Positions 16,143-24,828 of a DNA stretch of 64,000 nt are shown here, one piece after another. Position numbers and translations under genes: made by a program. The notes below the pieces were generated by a model. That model had not been told where the DNA came from. It saw only the letters and a list, made by a program, of their open reading frames with translations, and did not search any database. The stretch covers positions 248,001-312,000 of the forward strand of contig JAEWCL010000003.1 of assembly GCA_023390655.1 (NCBI GenBank), given 5' to 3'. This DNA is from Bacillota bacterium. Lineage in GTDB: Bacteria; Bacillota; Clostridia; Christensenellales; CAG-138. Position 1 is the stretch's first letter. Every line of letters starts with the position of its first letter.

Positions 16143-16290
16143 GATTGCAACAAAAGATTCGTGCTCCGTGTTATACTAAATAAAAGCAAATGATATGGGG
16201 AGATGTCGTTAAAAGAAGGCAAATGTGACGTTCTCGCTATATTAAAAAGATGGAGCTCCTTACGGGATTTTTCTTGACTATTTATGCGGT
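16143..16290 (+). other. Ghost of a second flavodiiron locus: promoter/leader joined to terminator, coding part lost
   Basis: 16143-16205 matches the fprA promoter and leader (9189-9249): GATT-CAAC-AAA, TGCT-CGTGTTATACTAAA, an AAGCAA block, then a GGGGAGATG in place of GGGGATG. From 16247 the sequence matches the fprA terminator region: AAAAAGA-GGAGCTCCTTACGGG followed by CTTGA-TATGC. Everything between is about 40 bases instead of a 1.2-kb gene. It now forms the upstream region of the KdpD-like gene. Confidence 0.5.
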
Positions 16291-16347
16291 CTAAAGAAAA
16301 TGTGCTTCGTTGATAGACTGAACAAAGGGAGGAAAACTGGGACTGCT

Positions 16348-17916
16348 ATGCATCGTGCCAGTGGGGAAATTTCGGGATATCCGGCGGTAAAGCGGGCGGC
16401 TAAGATCAGGGTTATTATCCCCCGGGCGGGAATCATGATCGTTTTGTTGAGCGCTGCCTCCGCGATTGGATATTTGTTCCGCGCAATGGGGCTTCCGGAA
16501 ACCGATAGCGCCATCGTCTATTTGCTGGCCGTTTTATTAACGGCGCGCTTTACGGATGGATATGTTTTCGGGTTTTTGGCTTCCGTGATAGCAACGTTTG
16601 CGTTCAATTATTTTTTTACGGCGCCATATTTTTCGCTTTATGTAAGCGCTCCGAGTTATATCATTACGTTCGTTATCATGACCATAACGGCGCTGATCAC
16701 AAGCGCGCTTACCACACATGCCAAACGAAACGAAATGGAAGCCCGTGAAAAGGAAACCGAAACAAAGACGCTGTATACGCTGACCAACCGTCTGACGGAT
16801 GCAACCGATATCTATGAGATCGCTGGGATTGCGACGAGCGCCATCAGTGCAATGCTCAATAGTAATACCGGATGCCTTTGCTTCGACGAGAATGGGAACC
16901 CGGAGCGAAGCTTTATCCAGCAGATTTCTCCTGGACGGCAGATCCGCCGGGAAATCCACGATATAAACGAGCTTAGACGGCAAATTGAGGACATGCAATC
17001 CGGTTATGTTGTTGGAACGGAGTTCTATGACTGGCCGGTCAAAGGCAGGGAAATGATACTTGGGATCATCCGCGTTCCAAAAGAAGCGGCAAAAGCCATG
17101 AATGCGCCGCAGACCCGCATGCTGCACGCCATCATTGAAAGTTCAGCCATCGCAATGGACCGTTTGCGCGCTACACAGCAGCGTCAAAAATCCAATGAGA
17201 CAATCTTGCAGGAACGGTATCGCGGTAATCTGCTGCGCGCAATTTCCCACGATCTGCGTACCCCTCTTGCTGGTATCATGGGAACGGCTGAAATGGTGAT
17301 GGGTATGACAGCGAAGGACGATCAGAGGTATCCGCATATGGCGGCGATCCATAAGGATGCCAATTGGCTGCATTCCCTGGTTGAGAACATTTTAAGCCTG
17401 ACCCGCCTCCAGGACGGGAAACTGGTGCTTCATAAGCAGCCGGAGGCGGCTGAAGAGGTTGTTGGGGCGGCGATTCGCCATGTTGCAAGGCATTATCCGG
17501 AATATGAAATTGCCGTCAATGTCCCGGATGAACTGCTGATCGTTCCCATGGACGCAAGACTCATCGGACAGGTGCTGATCAATCTATTGGACAATGCCGT
17601 TAAACACTCTATGCCCCAGGAAGAGATCCGGGTTTCGGTCACAAAAGATGCCGATGCCAACTGTGCCGTATTTTCGGTATGCGATAGGGGCGAAGGCATT
17701 GCGTCAGTTGATTTGCCGAATATCTTTGAAATGTTCTATACATCGCGGAGCAGGCATGCCGATGCGCAGCCTGGCATCGGCCTCGGGCTGGCCATATGCG
17801 ACGCGGCAGTAAAGGCGCACGGTGGTAGCATCACGGCATCTAACCGCGCGGATGGCCCGGGCGCGGCGTTTACGTTTGTGCTTCCGTTGGAGGTGGACGG
17901 GCATGAATACGAGTAA
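16348..17916 (+). CDS. KdpD-like sensor histidine kinase lacking the N-terminal KdpD domain
   Basis: About 522 residues from ATG 16348; an ATG at 16300 is in frame but has no ribosome binding site, whereas AGGGAGG and GGGA lie before 16348. Four membrane helices of the DUF4118 type lie at about 25-110 (SAIVYLLAVLLTARFTDGY, FNYFFTAPYFSL), then a GAF-like region, then HisKA with H301 (RAISHDLRTPLAGI) and the ATPase domain (NLLDNAVKHS, IGLGLAICDAA). Full KdpD proteins of ~900 residues carry an additional cytosolic KdpD/USP part, absent here. It overlaps its regulator by 14 bases. No kdpFABC genes are near; the downstream pump and RCK genes are likely targets (inference). Confidence 0.85.
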   Translation: MHRASGEISGYPAVKRAAKIRVIIPRAGIMIVLLSAASAIGYLFRAMGLPETDSAIVYLLAVLLTARFTDGYVFGFLASVIATFAFNYFFTAPYFSLYVSAPSYIITFVIMTITALITSALTTHAKRNEMEAREKETETKTLYTLTNRLTDATDIYEIAGIATSAISAMLNSNTGCLCFDENGNPERSFIQQISPGRQIRREIHDINELRRQIEDMQSGYVVGTEFYDWPVKGREMILGIIRVPKEAAKAMNAPQTRMLHAIIESSAIAMDRLRATQQRQKSNETILQERYRGNLLRAISHDLRTPLAGIMGTAEMVMGMTAKDDQRYPHMAAIHKDANWLHSLVENILSLTRLQDGKLVLHKQPEAAEEVVGAAIRHVARHYPEYEIAVNVPDELLIVPMDARLIGQVLINLLDNAVKHSMPQEEIRVSVTKDADANCAVFSVCDRGEGIASVDLPNIFEMFYTSRSRHADAQPGIGLGLAICDAAVKAHGGSITASNRADGPGAAFTFVLPLEVDGHEYE

Positions 17917-18604
17917 CGTATCTATCCTCGTGGTTGAAGATGACAAGCAAATTCGAAACTTCATCTGCTACACACTGAATGCAGAAGGATTTCGGCATAT
18001 TGTCTCAAGCACCGGCCAGGGGGCGCTACGCCTTCTTGCTTCAGAGCAGATCGACTTGATGCTGCTCGATCTTGGGCTGCCGGATGTTGACGGTATGGAT
18101 GTCATCCGAAAGGTGCGCGAATGGTCTGAAATACCCATCCTCGTTGTTTCCGCGCGCGATCAGGACAGGGAGAAAGCCGCCGCGCTGGATCTGGGCGCTG
18201 ACGATTACCTGACAAAGCCTTTTTCCACAACTGAACTATTGGCCCGGATTCGCGTAGCTCTCAGGCATTTGTATCGTGAGAATGGCAGCAGCAAGGCGCA
18301 GGATATCCTGCAGGTTGGGGGGCTGCAAATCGATCTTGGCAAGCGGCTGATCTATGTCGACGGGCAGGAGACCCATGTGACGCCCATGGAATACAACCTG
18401 CTGGCGCTGTTTTTTAAGAATATCGGGAAAGTTCTCACAACGAAGTATATTCTGAATGAAATATGGGGTATCGGCTATGGCAATGATACGCAGGCCCTTC
18501 GAACGCTGATGGCGGGGCTCAGGCGCAAAATTGAGAAGAACCCGGCAAAACCAAGATATATCCTGACTGAGATCGGGATTGGATACCGGCTCATAGACGA
18601 ATAA
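17903..18604 (+). CDS. KdpE-like response regulator (OmpR family)
   Basis: A 233-residue regulator starting at ATG 17903 (GGAGGTGGACGGGC before it), inside the end of the kinase gene. Receiver domain with phospho-acceptor D56 (LLDLGLPDVDG), LTKPFS lysine motif, and C-terminal winged helix (THVTPMEYNLLALFFKNIGKV, RYILTEIGIGYRL). This sequence pattern is that of KdpE. It pairs with the kinase upstream and probably responds to K+ or ionic stress. A strong terminator follows at 18659. Confidence 0.9.
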   Translation: MNTSNVSILVVEDDKQIRNFICYTLNAEGFRHIVSSTGQGALRLLASEQIDLMLLDLGLPDVDGMDVIRKVREWSEIPILVVSARDQDREKAAALDLGADDYLTKPFSTTELLARIRVALRHLYRENGSSKAQDILQVGGLQIDLGKRLIYVDGQETHVTPMEYNLLALFFKNIGKVLTTKYILNEIWGIGYGNDTQALRTLMAGLRRKIEKNPAKPRYILTEIGIGYRLIDE

Positions 18605-18658
18605 AAATACATAAAAAAGGCCGCTCCGGTTTAAAACGCGGCGAGATAAGAAAATCAA

Positions 18659-18689
18659 AAAAACGGTGAGATTCTTCCTCACCGTTTTT
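18659..18689. terminator. Rho-independent terminator after the KdpDE-like pair
   Basis: AAAAACGGTGAG / CTCACCGTTTTT, a 12-base perfect stem with a seven-base loop and T tract; flanking A and T runs make it usable from both strands, so it may also serve the convergent methyltransferase gene. Confidence 0.8.
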
Positions 18690-18730
18690 AGGGCAGAGCG
18701 AGCATGCGCTATTCGGTGCTTAAGCTAACA

Positions 18731-19423
18731 CTACTCCTTGCGGAATCTTACAACAATAATAATTGGAGTCTTCTTCTCTGCAAATGGCACTTCATAAAAA
18801 CCGTTTACAACAAATCCGGTGGCAAAAGCCACACCGAATATATCCTCAATTGTGCGATGATAATAGTTATGAAGAACCGGCTGCCCTTCAACTGCCACAC
18901 CTTTATCAATACAGTTCGTAAAGTAGTCATCATTGGGAAACGTAAAGCATGGGTGGTGTGTTGCACATACAAATATGCCGCCCTTTTTCAACAATCTGCT
19001 GACTGCTCTAAAAAGTGGATCAATGTCTGATATGTCCATAATAGCCATGTTTGCTATGGCTTTGTCAAAAGGCTGTTCGCGCTTTAACTGCATCAGCTCT
19101 TCGAAATCAGTTGCATCACAAACATTAAATTCCACTTTATCCAATACAGCTTTGCGGCGCTCGTTTGCTAATGCAATCATTTTAGGGCTGTAATCAAACG
19201 CGACCACTTTAGCGCCTTTTTCGGCCAGCCTTTTCGAATAGTTTCCATTCCCACAAGCAATGTCCAAGATAAAATCACCTGCATTAACTGCAAGCAGGGT
19301 CCCTACACTCGGACAAACCACATCGCGATGAAAATCGTTTGATTCATCGCCCATAAAATTATCCCAGAATACTGCATTCTCTTCCCACGCAGATAACCCG
19401 TTATCTTTTTTCACTCTAACCAC
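18731..19423 (-). CDS. Class I SAM-dependent methyltransferase
   Basis: A 230-residue protein with the SAM-binding motif I (FILDIACGNGNYSKRLAEKG), acidic motif II (VVAFDYSPKMI) and a motif III-like FVCATHHPCFTFPND region; it belongs to the Methyltransf_11/25 group that methylates small molecules. The start is a GTG at 19423, four bases after GGGGG. It interrupts the KdpDE/pump region on the opposite strand and is clearly more AT-rich than its neighbours, which suggests separate acquisition. Substrate unknown. Confidence 0.85.
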   Translation of the reverse strand: MVRVKKDNGLSAWEENAVFWDNFMGDESNDFHRDVVCPSVGTLLAVNAGDFILDIACGNGNYSKRLAEKGAKVVAFDYSPKMIALANERRKAVLDKVEFNVCDATDFEELMQLKREQPFDKAIANMAIMDISDIDPLFRAVSRLLKKGGIFVCATHHPCFTFPNDDYFTNCIDKGVAVEGQPVLHNYYHRTIEDIFGVAFATGFVVNGFYEVPFAEKKTPIIIVVRFRKE

Positions 19424-19778
19424 GATACCCCCTAAAGTAATTTTGCTTGCTATTTTGAAAGCGTATCGGCTTAAGCAGCATCATAGTGTGCCTTTTGGGC
19501 ACAAGCTACAGGGTTTTTGAAATTCCCAACAAGAAGTTTTTTTGATGTGCAACTACAGTTTCTATGTGTGCTATTCCACTTTTCAATCATAACAATGCTG
19601 ATACAGTTTGCAATTATTGTATCAGCGTTTGTATTCCTATGTCACCATCGTTTAAGCGGGATGGCCTTTTTTTATGCTCACAGCATTCTCACACGGTTCA
19701 ACATATCCTCACACTACGCTCACACCATTTTCATTATCATCAATTGTTGTAAGTCGAGTTTCTTGCGAGGTGATAAGT
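19424..19778. other. Gene-free region with one hairpin
   Basis: An AT-rich spacer between the methyltransferase and the TPR/RCK_C gene. GCTGATACA (19597-19605) and TGTATCAGC (19618-19626) form a nine-base stem with a 12-base loop, possibly a terminator remnant or leader structure of the following operon. I looked for a c-di-AMP (ydaO) riboswitch here because K+ genes follow and saw no convincing match. Confidence 0.35.
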
Positions 19779-20405
19779 GTGAAGCAGGCGGATACATCCG
19801 AAAATGTGCAGGGATTGGCCGTGTTGTGCAATGCGGCAAGGGAATGCATGGAGAAAGGAGCGTATCAGGAATGCGAGGAACGGATTGCGGCGGCTATGGG
19901 CAAATATCCGCATGCTCCTCAGCCGCATAACCTGATGGGCGTCCTGCATGAAAAAATGGGCGACCGAGGAGCAGCGATGAAGCATTTCCGTGCGGCTTGT
20001 GCACTTGATCCGGGGTATCTTCCGGCACGACATAACGCGGAACGTTTTGCAAGTTTTCACCCTGCGGGGACGTGCGCGTTTGATGAATCGGATTGCTTTC
20101 GGGAATACGCGGATAGTCCGGCCATGACGGAACATGTGAAGCAGGACGTTGGACAGGGAAGCGTCTTCAGAGGAGGCCGCGTGAATATTGCCGAGGTTCC
20201 GGTCACCCAAACCGCACCGATCGCGGGCAGGAAGATATGGGAAATCGACCTGCCGCCGGAGGCGATCATCGGGTGCATTCTCAGGAGGGAAAAAAGCATT
20301 GTTCCCAGCGGGGACACACGGATATTAGCTGGCGATGTACTGATCCTGATTTCGGCAGGCAAGCAGGAAATGCCGGCGATTCGAAAGCTGACAGGCGGGC
20401 CGTAA
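19779..20405 (+). CDS. TPR protein fused to an RCK_C (TrkA-C) domain
   Basis: I start it at GTG 19779 (GAGGTG eight bases upstream), giving 208 residues; the frame is open further up but without a ribosome binding site. Residues ~10-95 are helical repeats of TPR type (AYQECEERIAAAMGKYPHAPQPHNLMGVLHEKMGDRGAAMKHFRAACALDPGY pattern, A/G/P at repeat positions). From ~130 a TrkA-C/RCK_C domain follows (IWEIDLPPEAIIGCILRR, IVPSGDTRILAGDVLILI), a fold that binds regulatory ligands such as c-di-AMP in K+ transport proteins. There is no RCK_N Rossmann domain. It precedes the P-type ATPase by 71 bases and is likely a regulator of it (inference). The fusion is unusual. Confidence 0.75.
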   Translation: MKQADTSENVQGLAVLCNAARECMEKGAYQECEERIAAAMGKYPHAPQPHNLMGVLHEKMGDRGAAMKHFRAACALDPGYLPARHNAERFASFHPAGTCAFDESDCFREYADSPAMTEHVKQDVGQGSVFRGGRVNIAEVPVTQTAPIAGRKIWEIDLPPEAIIGCILRREKSIVPSGDTRILAGDVLILISAGKQEMPAIRKLTGGP

Positions 20406-20476
20406 AAGGAGACGTAGGGAACCCGTGCGTGGAAAACGCAAAGTTGATCAGAATGGGGAAGTGGAATACATAGGTT

Positions 20477-23293
20477 ATGAATACGCTAAACAAACAAACA
20501 CTCAAGACAGACGTTGTTATGAACATACAAAAGCTCCCTGTTTCAGAGGCCTGCGCGGCCTTGGGAACGTGTGAAGGCGGACTTTCCGGGGCCGAAGCCG
20601 AAGAACGCTTAACGCAATTTGGAAGAAATGCGCTGCAGGAAAAGAAGGGCAAGTCGCTTGTCTGGAAGTTCTTATCCAACTTCACGCACCTGATGGCGAT
20701 ACTGCTGTGGTGCGGCGGAATTGTGGGCTTTATCGCCCAGCTTCCTGAACTTGGCGTCGCCATCTGGATGGTCAACGTCATCAACGGCGTTTTCAGCTTC
20801 TGGCAGGAGTTCCGGGCGGAAAAGGCCACCGAGACTTTGAAGAAGATGCTTCCCGACTATACACGGGCGCTACGCGACGGCGAAGAGCAGCGCATCCTTG
20901 CCGAGGAACTGGTGCCGGGAGACATCATCCTGCTGTCCGAAGGGGACCGTATTTCGGCCGACGCACGCCTGCTTGACGATAACGACCTGCGGGTCAATCA
21001 GTCCACGCTGACCGGCGAATCCCATCCTGTACATAAAGCGAAGGATGAGGTTTTCCGGGACGACCTTTCGCGGGCGGAGCAACCAAACAGGGTATTCATG
21101 GGCACCACCGTTGCGGCAGGAACCGGCAAAGCGGTTGTATATGCCACGGGCATGGATACCGAATTCGGGAAAATAGCCGGACTTACGCAGGCGCTCAAGG
21201 AAGAACCCAGCCCCCTGCAAAAGGAAATGACCAAGGTGACGAAGACCGTTACCATTTTGGCGGTCAGCATCGGCATACTGTTCTTCCTGCTGTCCATCCT
21301 CCTGGTGGGCACGGAGCTTGCGGTGGCGTTCATTTTCGCGATGGGTATGATCGTCGCCTTTATCCCCGAAGGCCTGCTGCCGACCGTGACCTTGTCGCTG
21401 GCCATGGGCGTACAGCGCATGGCAAAACGGAACGCGCTCATCAAGCGGCTTTCGGCAGTGGAGACGCTGGGCTGCACAACGGTCATTTGTACCGATAAAA
21501 CAGGTACGCTGACGCAGAATGAAATGACCGTCAGCAATCTGTGGATGGACGGCCGGAATTTGGACGTTACCGGTGTGGGGTATGACGCGAACGGCGGGAA
21601 AATTTTAAGCGGTAGGCAACCGGTTTCCGGTAAGGATGGGGAACTGCAGAATCTGCTGGCTGCTGCGGCGCTTTGCTGCAACGCCAGACTGGTGGCGCCT
21701 AATGAGGAGTCTCTGCGCTATACCGTACTGGGCGACCCTACGGAAGCAGCACTTCTGGTGCTTGCCCAAAAGGGCGGCCTTACGTTGGAACAACTGAATC
21801 AGAAAGCGCCCCGCCTGCGCGAGCTGCCCTTTGACTCGGGACGCAAGCGCATGAGTACGATCCACCAGGCCGCGGGCGGGCGGACCGCATATGTCAAGGG
21901 CGCGCCCAAGGAGGTATTGGAGCTCTGCACGCGGATCAGAGAAAACGGAAAAACCGTGATGCTCGACGAGGCTATGCGCGAAGGCATTATGGCCGCCAAC
22001 GACCGGTATGCGCGAAACGGCCTGCGCGTATTGGCGGTGGCGATGCGCGAACTGTCCGGCGCCGACTTGCCTGAGAGCCTTGGCGACTATACGCCGGAGC
22101 TGATCGAGAGGGAGCTTACCTTCCTGGGACTCGTTGCCATGGTAGACCCGCCGCGCCCGGAGGTTGCGCAGGCGGTTGAGAAATGCCACCGGGCCGGAAT
22201 CCGGATCATCATGATCACTGGCGACTATGGCTTAACGGCCCAGAGCATTGCCCGCCGGATCGGCATCATCAAGGGCGAGCGTCCCCGCGTCATTACCGGC
22301 GTCGAGCTTGCGAAGATGCAGCCGGATGAGCTCAAGGCAGCGCTCGCCGAGGAAGTGCTTTTCGCGCGCGTCGCACCGGAGCAGAAGCTGCAGGTGGTCA
22401 GCGTCCTGCAGGAAATGAAGCATATCGTTGCTGTAACTGGCGACGGCGTCAACGATTCGCCTGCGCTCAAAAAAGCGGATATCGGCGTAGCAATGGGCAT
22501 ATCCGGTACGGATGTCGCCAAGGAAGCAGCCGATATGATCCTTACGGACGACAACTTTGCCTCTATTGTGGGTGCGGTGGAAGAAGGGCGCACGGTTTAC
22601 AATAATATCCGCAAGTTTGCTGTTTACGTCTTAAACAGCAACGTACCGGAGGCCGTTCCGGTGGTGCTTTACCTGTTTTCACGCGGAGCTATCCCGCTCC
22701 CGCTGACGATTATGCAGGTGCTGGCGATCGATTTAGGCACGGACATGGTTCCCGCCATAGGTCTTGGAACAGAAGCGCCCGAGGCGGGCGTCATGGATGC
22801 GCCGCCGCGTTCGCAAAAGGAACCGCTGCTCACCCGCAAGCTGCTTGTGCGCGCTTTCTTCTGGTATGGGCTCATCGAGGCCGGACTCTGTACCGCGGCT
22901 TATTTCTTCTTCAATTGGACGCGTGGATGGCCGGACGTACTGCTTGCAGGTTCCGGGCTCGCCTATCAGGCGGCGACGACCATGACCTTTGCTGCGATCG
23001 TCATGGCACAGGTTGGAATGGTGTTTGCCTGCCGGACGGATCGCATCTCCATTTCCAAGACAGGCTTTTTTACCAACAGGATGGTACTCATAGGAATTGT
23101 CGTAGAACTTGTACTGTTGTGCGCCCTTGTCTATACGCCGTTTCTGCACGGGCTTTTCAACACGGCCCCGCTCGGATGGCGTGAATGGGCGTTCCTGATC
23201 TGGATACCCGCTCTGGTATTGCTGATAACGGAGCTGCACAAAGCGGTTTTACGCAAGCTGAATCAAAAAAGGATGACCAGAAAAATCTTGTAA
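20477..23293 (+). CDS. P-type cation ATPase of Na+,K+-ATPase-like (P2C/IIC) type
   Basis: A 938-residue pump with the cation-ATPase N-domain, actuator TGES motif, phosphorylated D340 in CTDKTGTLTQNEM, ten expected membrane helices and a TGDGVNDSPALKKADIG hinge. M4 reads IPEGLLPTVTLSLAMG (E298), M5 NSNVPEAVP (E725), M6 AIDLGTDMVPAI (D752, D756). These correspond to the cation ligands of animal Na+,K+-ATPase (PEGLL; SN-PE; IDLGTDMVPAI), not to SERCA (PEGLP) or plasma-membrane H+ pumps. In M8 the conserved Gln is kept (Q845) but the Asp three residues on, part of the third Na+ site, is Met848. No beta subunit is encoded. Two RCK genes follow in the same operon. Na+ export and/or K+ import is the likely role. 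Confidence 0.88.
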   Translation: MNTLNKQTLKTDVVMNIQKLPVSEACAALGTCEGGLSGAEAEERLTQFGRNALQEKKGKSLVWKFLSNFTHLMAILLWCGGIVGFIAQLPELGVAIWMVNVINGVFSFWQEFRAEKATETLKKMLPDYTRALRDGEEQRILAEELVPGDIILLSEGDRISADARLLDDNDLRVNQSTLTGESHPVHKAKDEVFRDDLSRAEQPNRVFMGTTVAAGTGKAVVYATGMDTEFGKIAGLTQALKEEPSPLQKEMTKVTKTVTILAVSIGILFFLLSILLVGTELAVAFIFAMGMIVAFIPEGLLPTVTLSLAMGVQRMAKRNALIKRLSAVETLGCTTVICTDKTGTLTQNEMTVSNLWMDGRNLDVTGVGYDANGGKILSGRQPVSGKDGELQNLLAAAALCCNARLVAPNEESLRYTVLGDPTEAALLVLAQKGGLTLEQLNQKAPRLRELPFDSGRKRMSTIHQAAGGRTAYVKGAPKEVLELCTRIRENGKTVMLDEAMREGIMAANDRYARNGLRVLAVAMRELSGADLPESLGDYTPELIERELTFLGLVAMVDPPRPEVAQAVEKCHRAGIRIIMITGDYGLTAQSIARRIGIIKGERPRVITGVELAKMQPDELKAALAEEVLFARVAPEQKLQVVSVLQEMKHIVAVTGDGVNDSPALKKADIGVAMGISGTDVAKEAADMILTDDNFASIVGAVEEGRTVYNNIRKFAVYVLNSNVPEAVPVVLYLFSRGAIPLPLTIMQVLAIDLGTDMVPAIGLGTEAPEAGVMDAPPRSQKEPLLTRKLLVRAFFWYGLIEAGLCTAAYFFFNWTRGWPDVLLAGSGLAYQAATTMTFAAIVMAQVGMVFACRTDRISISKTGFFTNRMVLIGIVVELVLLCALVYTPFLHGLFNTAPLGWREWAFLIWIPALVLLITELHKAVLRKLNQKRMTRKIL

Positions 23294-23310
23294 AAGGAGA
23301 TGCATGATCG

Positions 23311-23976
23311 ATGAGAATGATCATTGTAGGCTGCGGACGCAACGGCTCCGGCCTTGCGCAGGCCCTGAGCAAAATGGGACATACCGTTACGGTTATTGAT
23401 TCCAACGCATCGGCATTTCAAGCGCTGGGGACGGCCTTCCGGGGAGAAACCGTTGAGGGCGTGGGATTCGACCGCGACGTACTGCTCAAAGCGAAGATAG
23501 ACAGGGCGGACGCGTTGGCAGCGTTTACGTCCAGCGACGAATCCAATGCGGTGATCGCCCGCATTGCGCGGGAGATCTACCATGTTCCTAAAGTGGTCGC
23601 GCGGCTGTATGACCGGGAGAAAGCTGAGATTTACAAGCGCCTGGGCGTACAGACGCTTTCTTCCACTACATGGGGCATCAAACGGGCGGCGGACCTGCTT
23701 TGCTATTCGCCCCTGAACACCGTGTTCAGCGTGGGAAACGGCGATGTTGATATTGTGGAAATAGAGGTCCCCCCGCTGATGGCGGGACATAAGGTCAGCG
23801 AACTGATGGTCCCTGGAGAAGTGCATGTGGCTGCGATTACACGTGGGAATAAAACGGTTCTGCCTACCATGGGAACGGTTTTGCAAAATGGCGATGTACT
23901 CTATATCGCCGTTGTTGTTGCGTCAAGCGGCCGGCTGAAAAGACTGTTTGGGCTTGCTAACGGGAAGGGGATGTGA
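23311..23976 (+). CDS. RCK (TrkA/KtrA-type) regulatory protein, first copy
   Basis: A 221-residue protein with RCK_N (IIVGCGRNGSGLAQAL, nucleotide-binding GxGxxG variant; acidic D after beta-2, VIDSNAS; DESNAVIARIAREIY) and a C-terminal RCK_C domain (MVPGEVHVAAITRGNKTVLP). Proteins of this kind form octameric gating rings that bind NAD(H), ATP or c-di-AMP and open Trk/Ktr K+ transporters. It follows the P2C ATPase by 17 bases and precedes a second RCK gene by three, but no TrkH/KtrB gene is in this operon. Confidence 0.9.
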   Translation: MRMIIVGCGRNGSGLAQALSKMGHTVTVIDSNASAFQALGTAFRGETVEGVGFDRDVLLKAKIDRADALAAFTSSDESNAVIARIAREIYHVPKVVARLYDREKAEIYKRLGVQTLSSTTWGIKRAADLLCYSPLNTVFSVGNGDVDIVEIEVPPLMAGHKVSELMVPGEVHVAAITRGNKTVLPTMGTVLQNGDVLYIAVVVASSGRLKRLFGLANGKGM

Positions 23977-23979
23977 AAC

Positions 23980-24648
23980 ATGAAGGTCATTATCGTAGGA
24001 GGCGGTCAGGTCGGCGCTTATCTGGCTGCACTGCTGATTGGGCGCGGGCATGAGGTGAAAGTTATCGACCAGCGCAGCTCAAGGATACCCATCCTAAAAC
24101 GCGATTTGCCGGAAGACTGCGCCATCCACGCAAACGGCGCGGACCCCAAGGTGTTGGAGGCCGCCGGGATTCGCGGCGTGGACGTGGTGGCTGCTGTGAC
24201 CGGCGCGGACGAAACCAACCTGGTGATCGCGACGCTCGCGCGGCTGGAATATGGCGTGCGCCGTGTGGTCGGGCGGGTCAACAATCCGAAAAACGCATGG
24301 CTGTTTAACGCAACGATGGGTGTGGACGCCGCGCTCAACCAGGCAGATCTCATGGCGCGTCTTGTTGCAGAAGAAATGACCATGGGCGATATGATGACGC
24401 TTTTGAAGCTCCATGGCGGGCAGTATTCGCTGGTAGAAAGGGTTGTCGATCCCAACTCGGCGGTGGTCGGGCAAACGCTGCGGGACATCAGGCTGCCGGT
24501 GGAATGTGTGCTGGTCGCTATCTTGCGGGAATCGGAGCTGTTGTTGCCGCGCGGCGATACCGTTCTGCTGGCTGATGACAAAGTGGTGGCAATCGCGCAT
24601 ACCTCTTATCTACAGACGCTTGCCGATACGCTTGGGCCGGGGACATAA
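23980..24648 (+). CDS. RCK (TrkA/KtrA-type) regulatory protein, second copy
   Basis: A 222-residue paralogue of the preceding gene, about equally long: RCK_N starts KVIIVGGGQVGAYLAALL and has VIDQRSSR and DETNLVIATLARLEYGVRRVVGRVNNP, close to the classical TrkA pattern; RCK_C contains RDIRLPVECVLVAILRESELLLPRGDTVLLADD. The intact GGGQVG loop suggests dinucleotide binding, whereas the first copy has GCGRNG. The pair could form a hetero-oligomeric ring. Last gene of the operon. Confidence 0.9.
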   Translation: MKVIIVGGGQVGAYLAALLIGRGHEVKVIDQRSSRIPILKRDLPEDCAIHANGADPKVLEAAGIRGVDVVAAVTGADETNLVIATLARLEYGVRRVVGRVNNPKNAWLFNATMGVDAALNQADLMARLVAEEMTMGDMMTLLKLHGGQYSLVERVVDPNSAVVGQTLRDIRLPVECVLVAILRESELLLPRGDTVLLADDKVVAIAHTSYLQTLADTLGPGT

Positions 24649-24828
24649 ATTTCCCTCGGCCGCGGACCTGCTCCGAGGCCCGGCTACAGGAAAGTGCAAT
24701 TTGTTGCGGTAAAAACATGAAGGTGTGCAAGTTATTGGGGGTGAAGTATCATATCGTTACGCCATTATAGACGGATACGGAGAAGATGGGCAACGCTAAC
24801 AGCAACAGCGGCGGCTTCAATACGGGGT

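Noticed and set aside
18731..19423. Methyltransferase as part of the KdpDE/pump system
   Set aside because: Opposite strand, different base composition and no functional link; more likely an unrelated insertion.
19424..19778. c-di-AMP (ydaO-type) riboswitch ahead of K+-related genes
   Set aside because: Expected on biological grounds, but the conserved elements were not found; only a simple hairpin is present.
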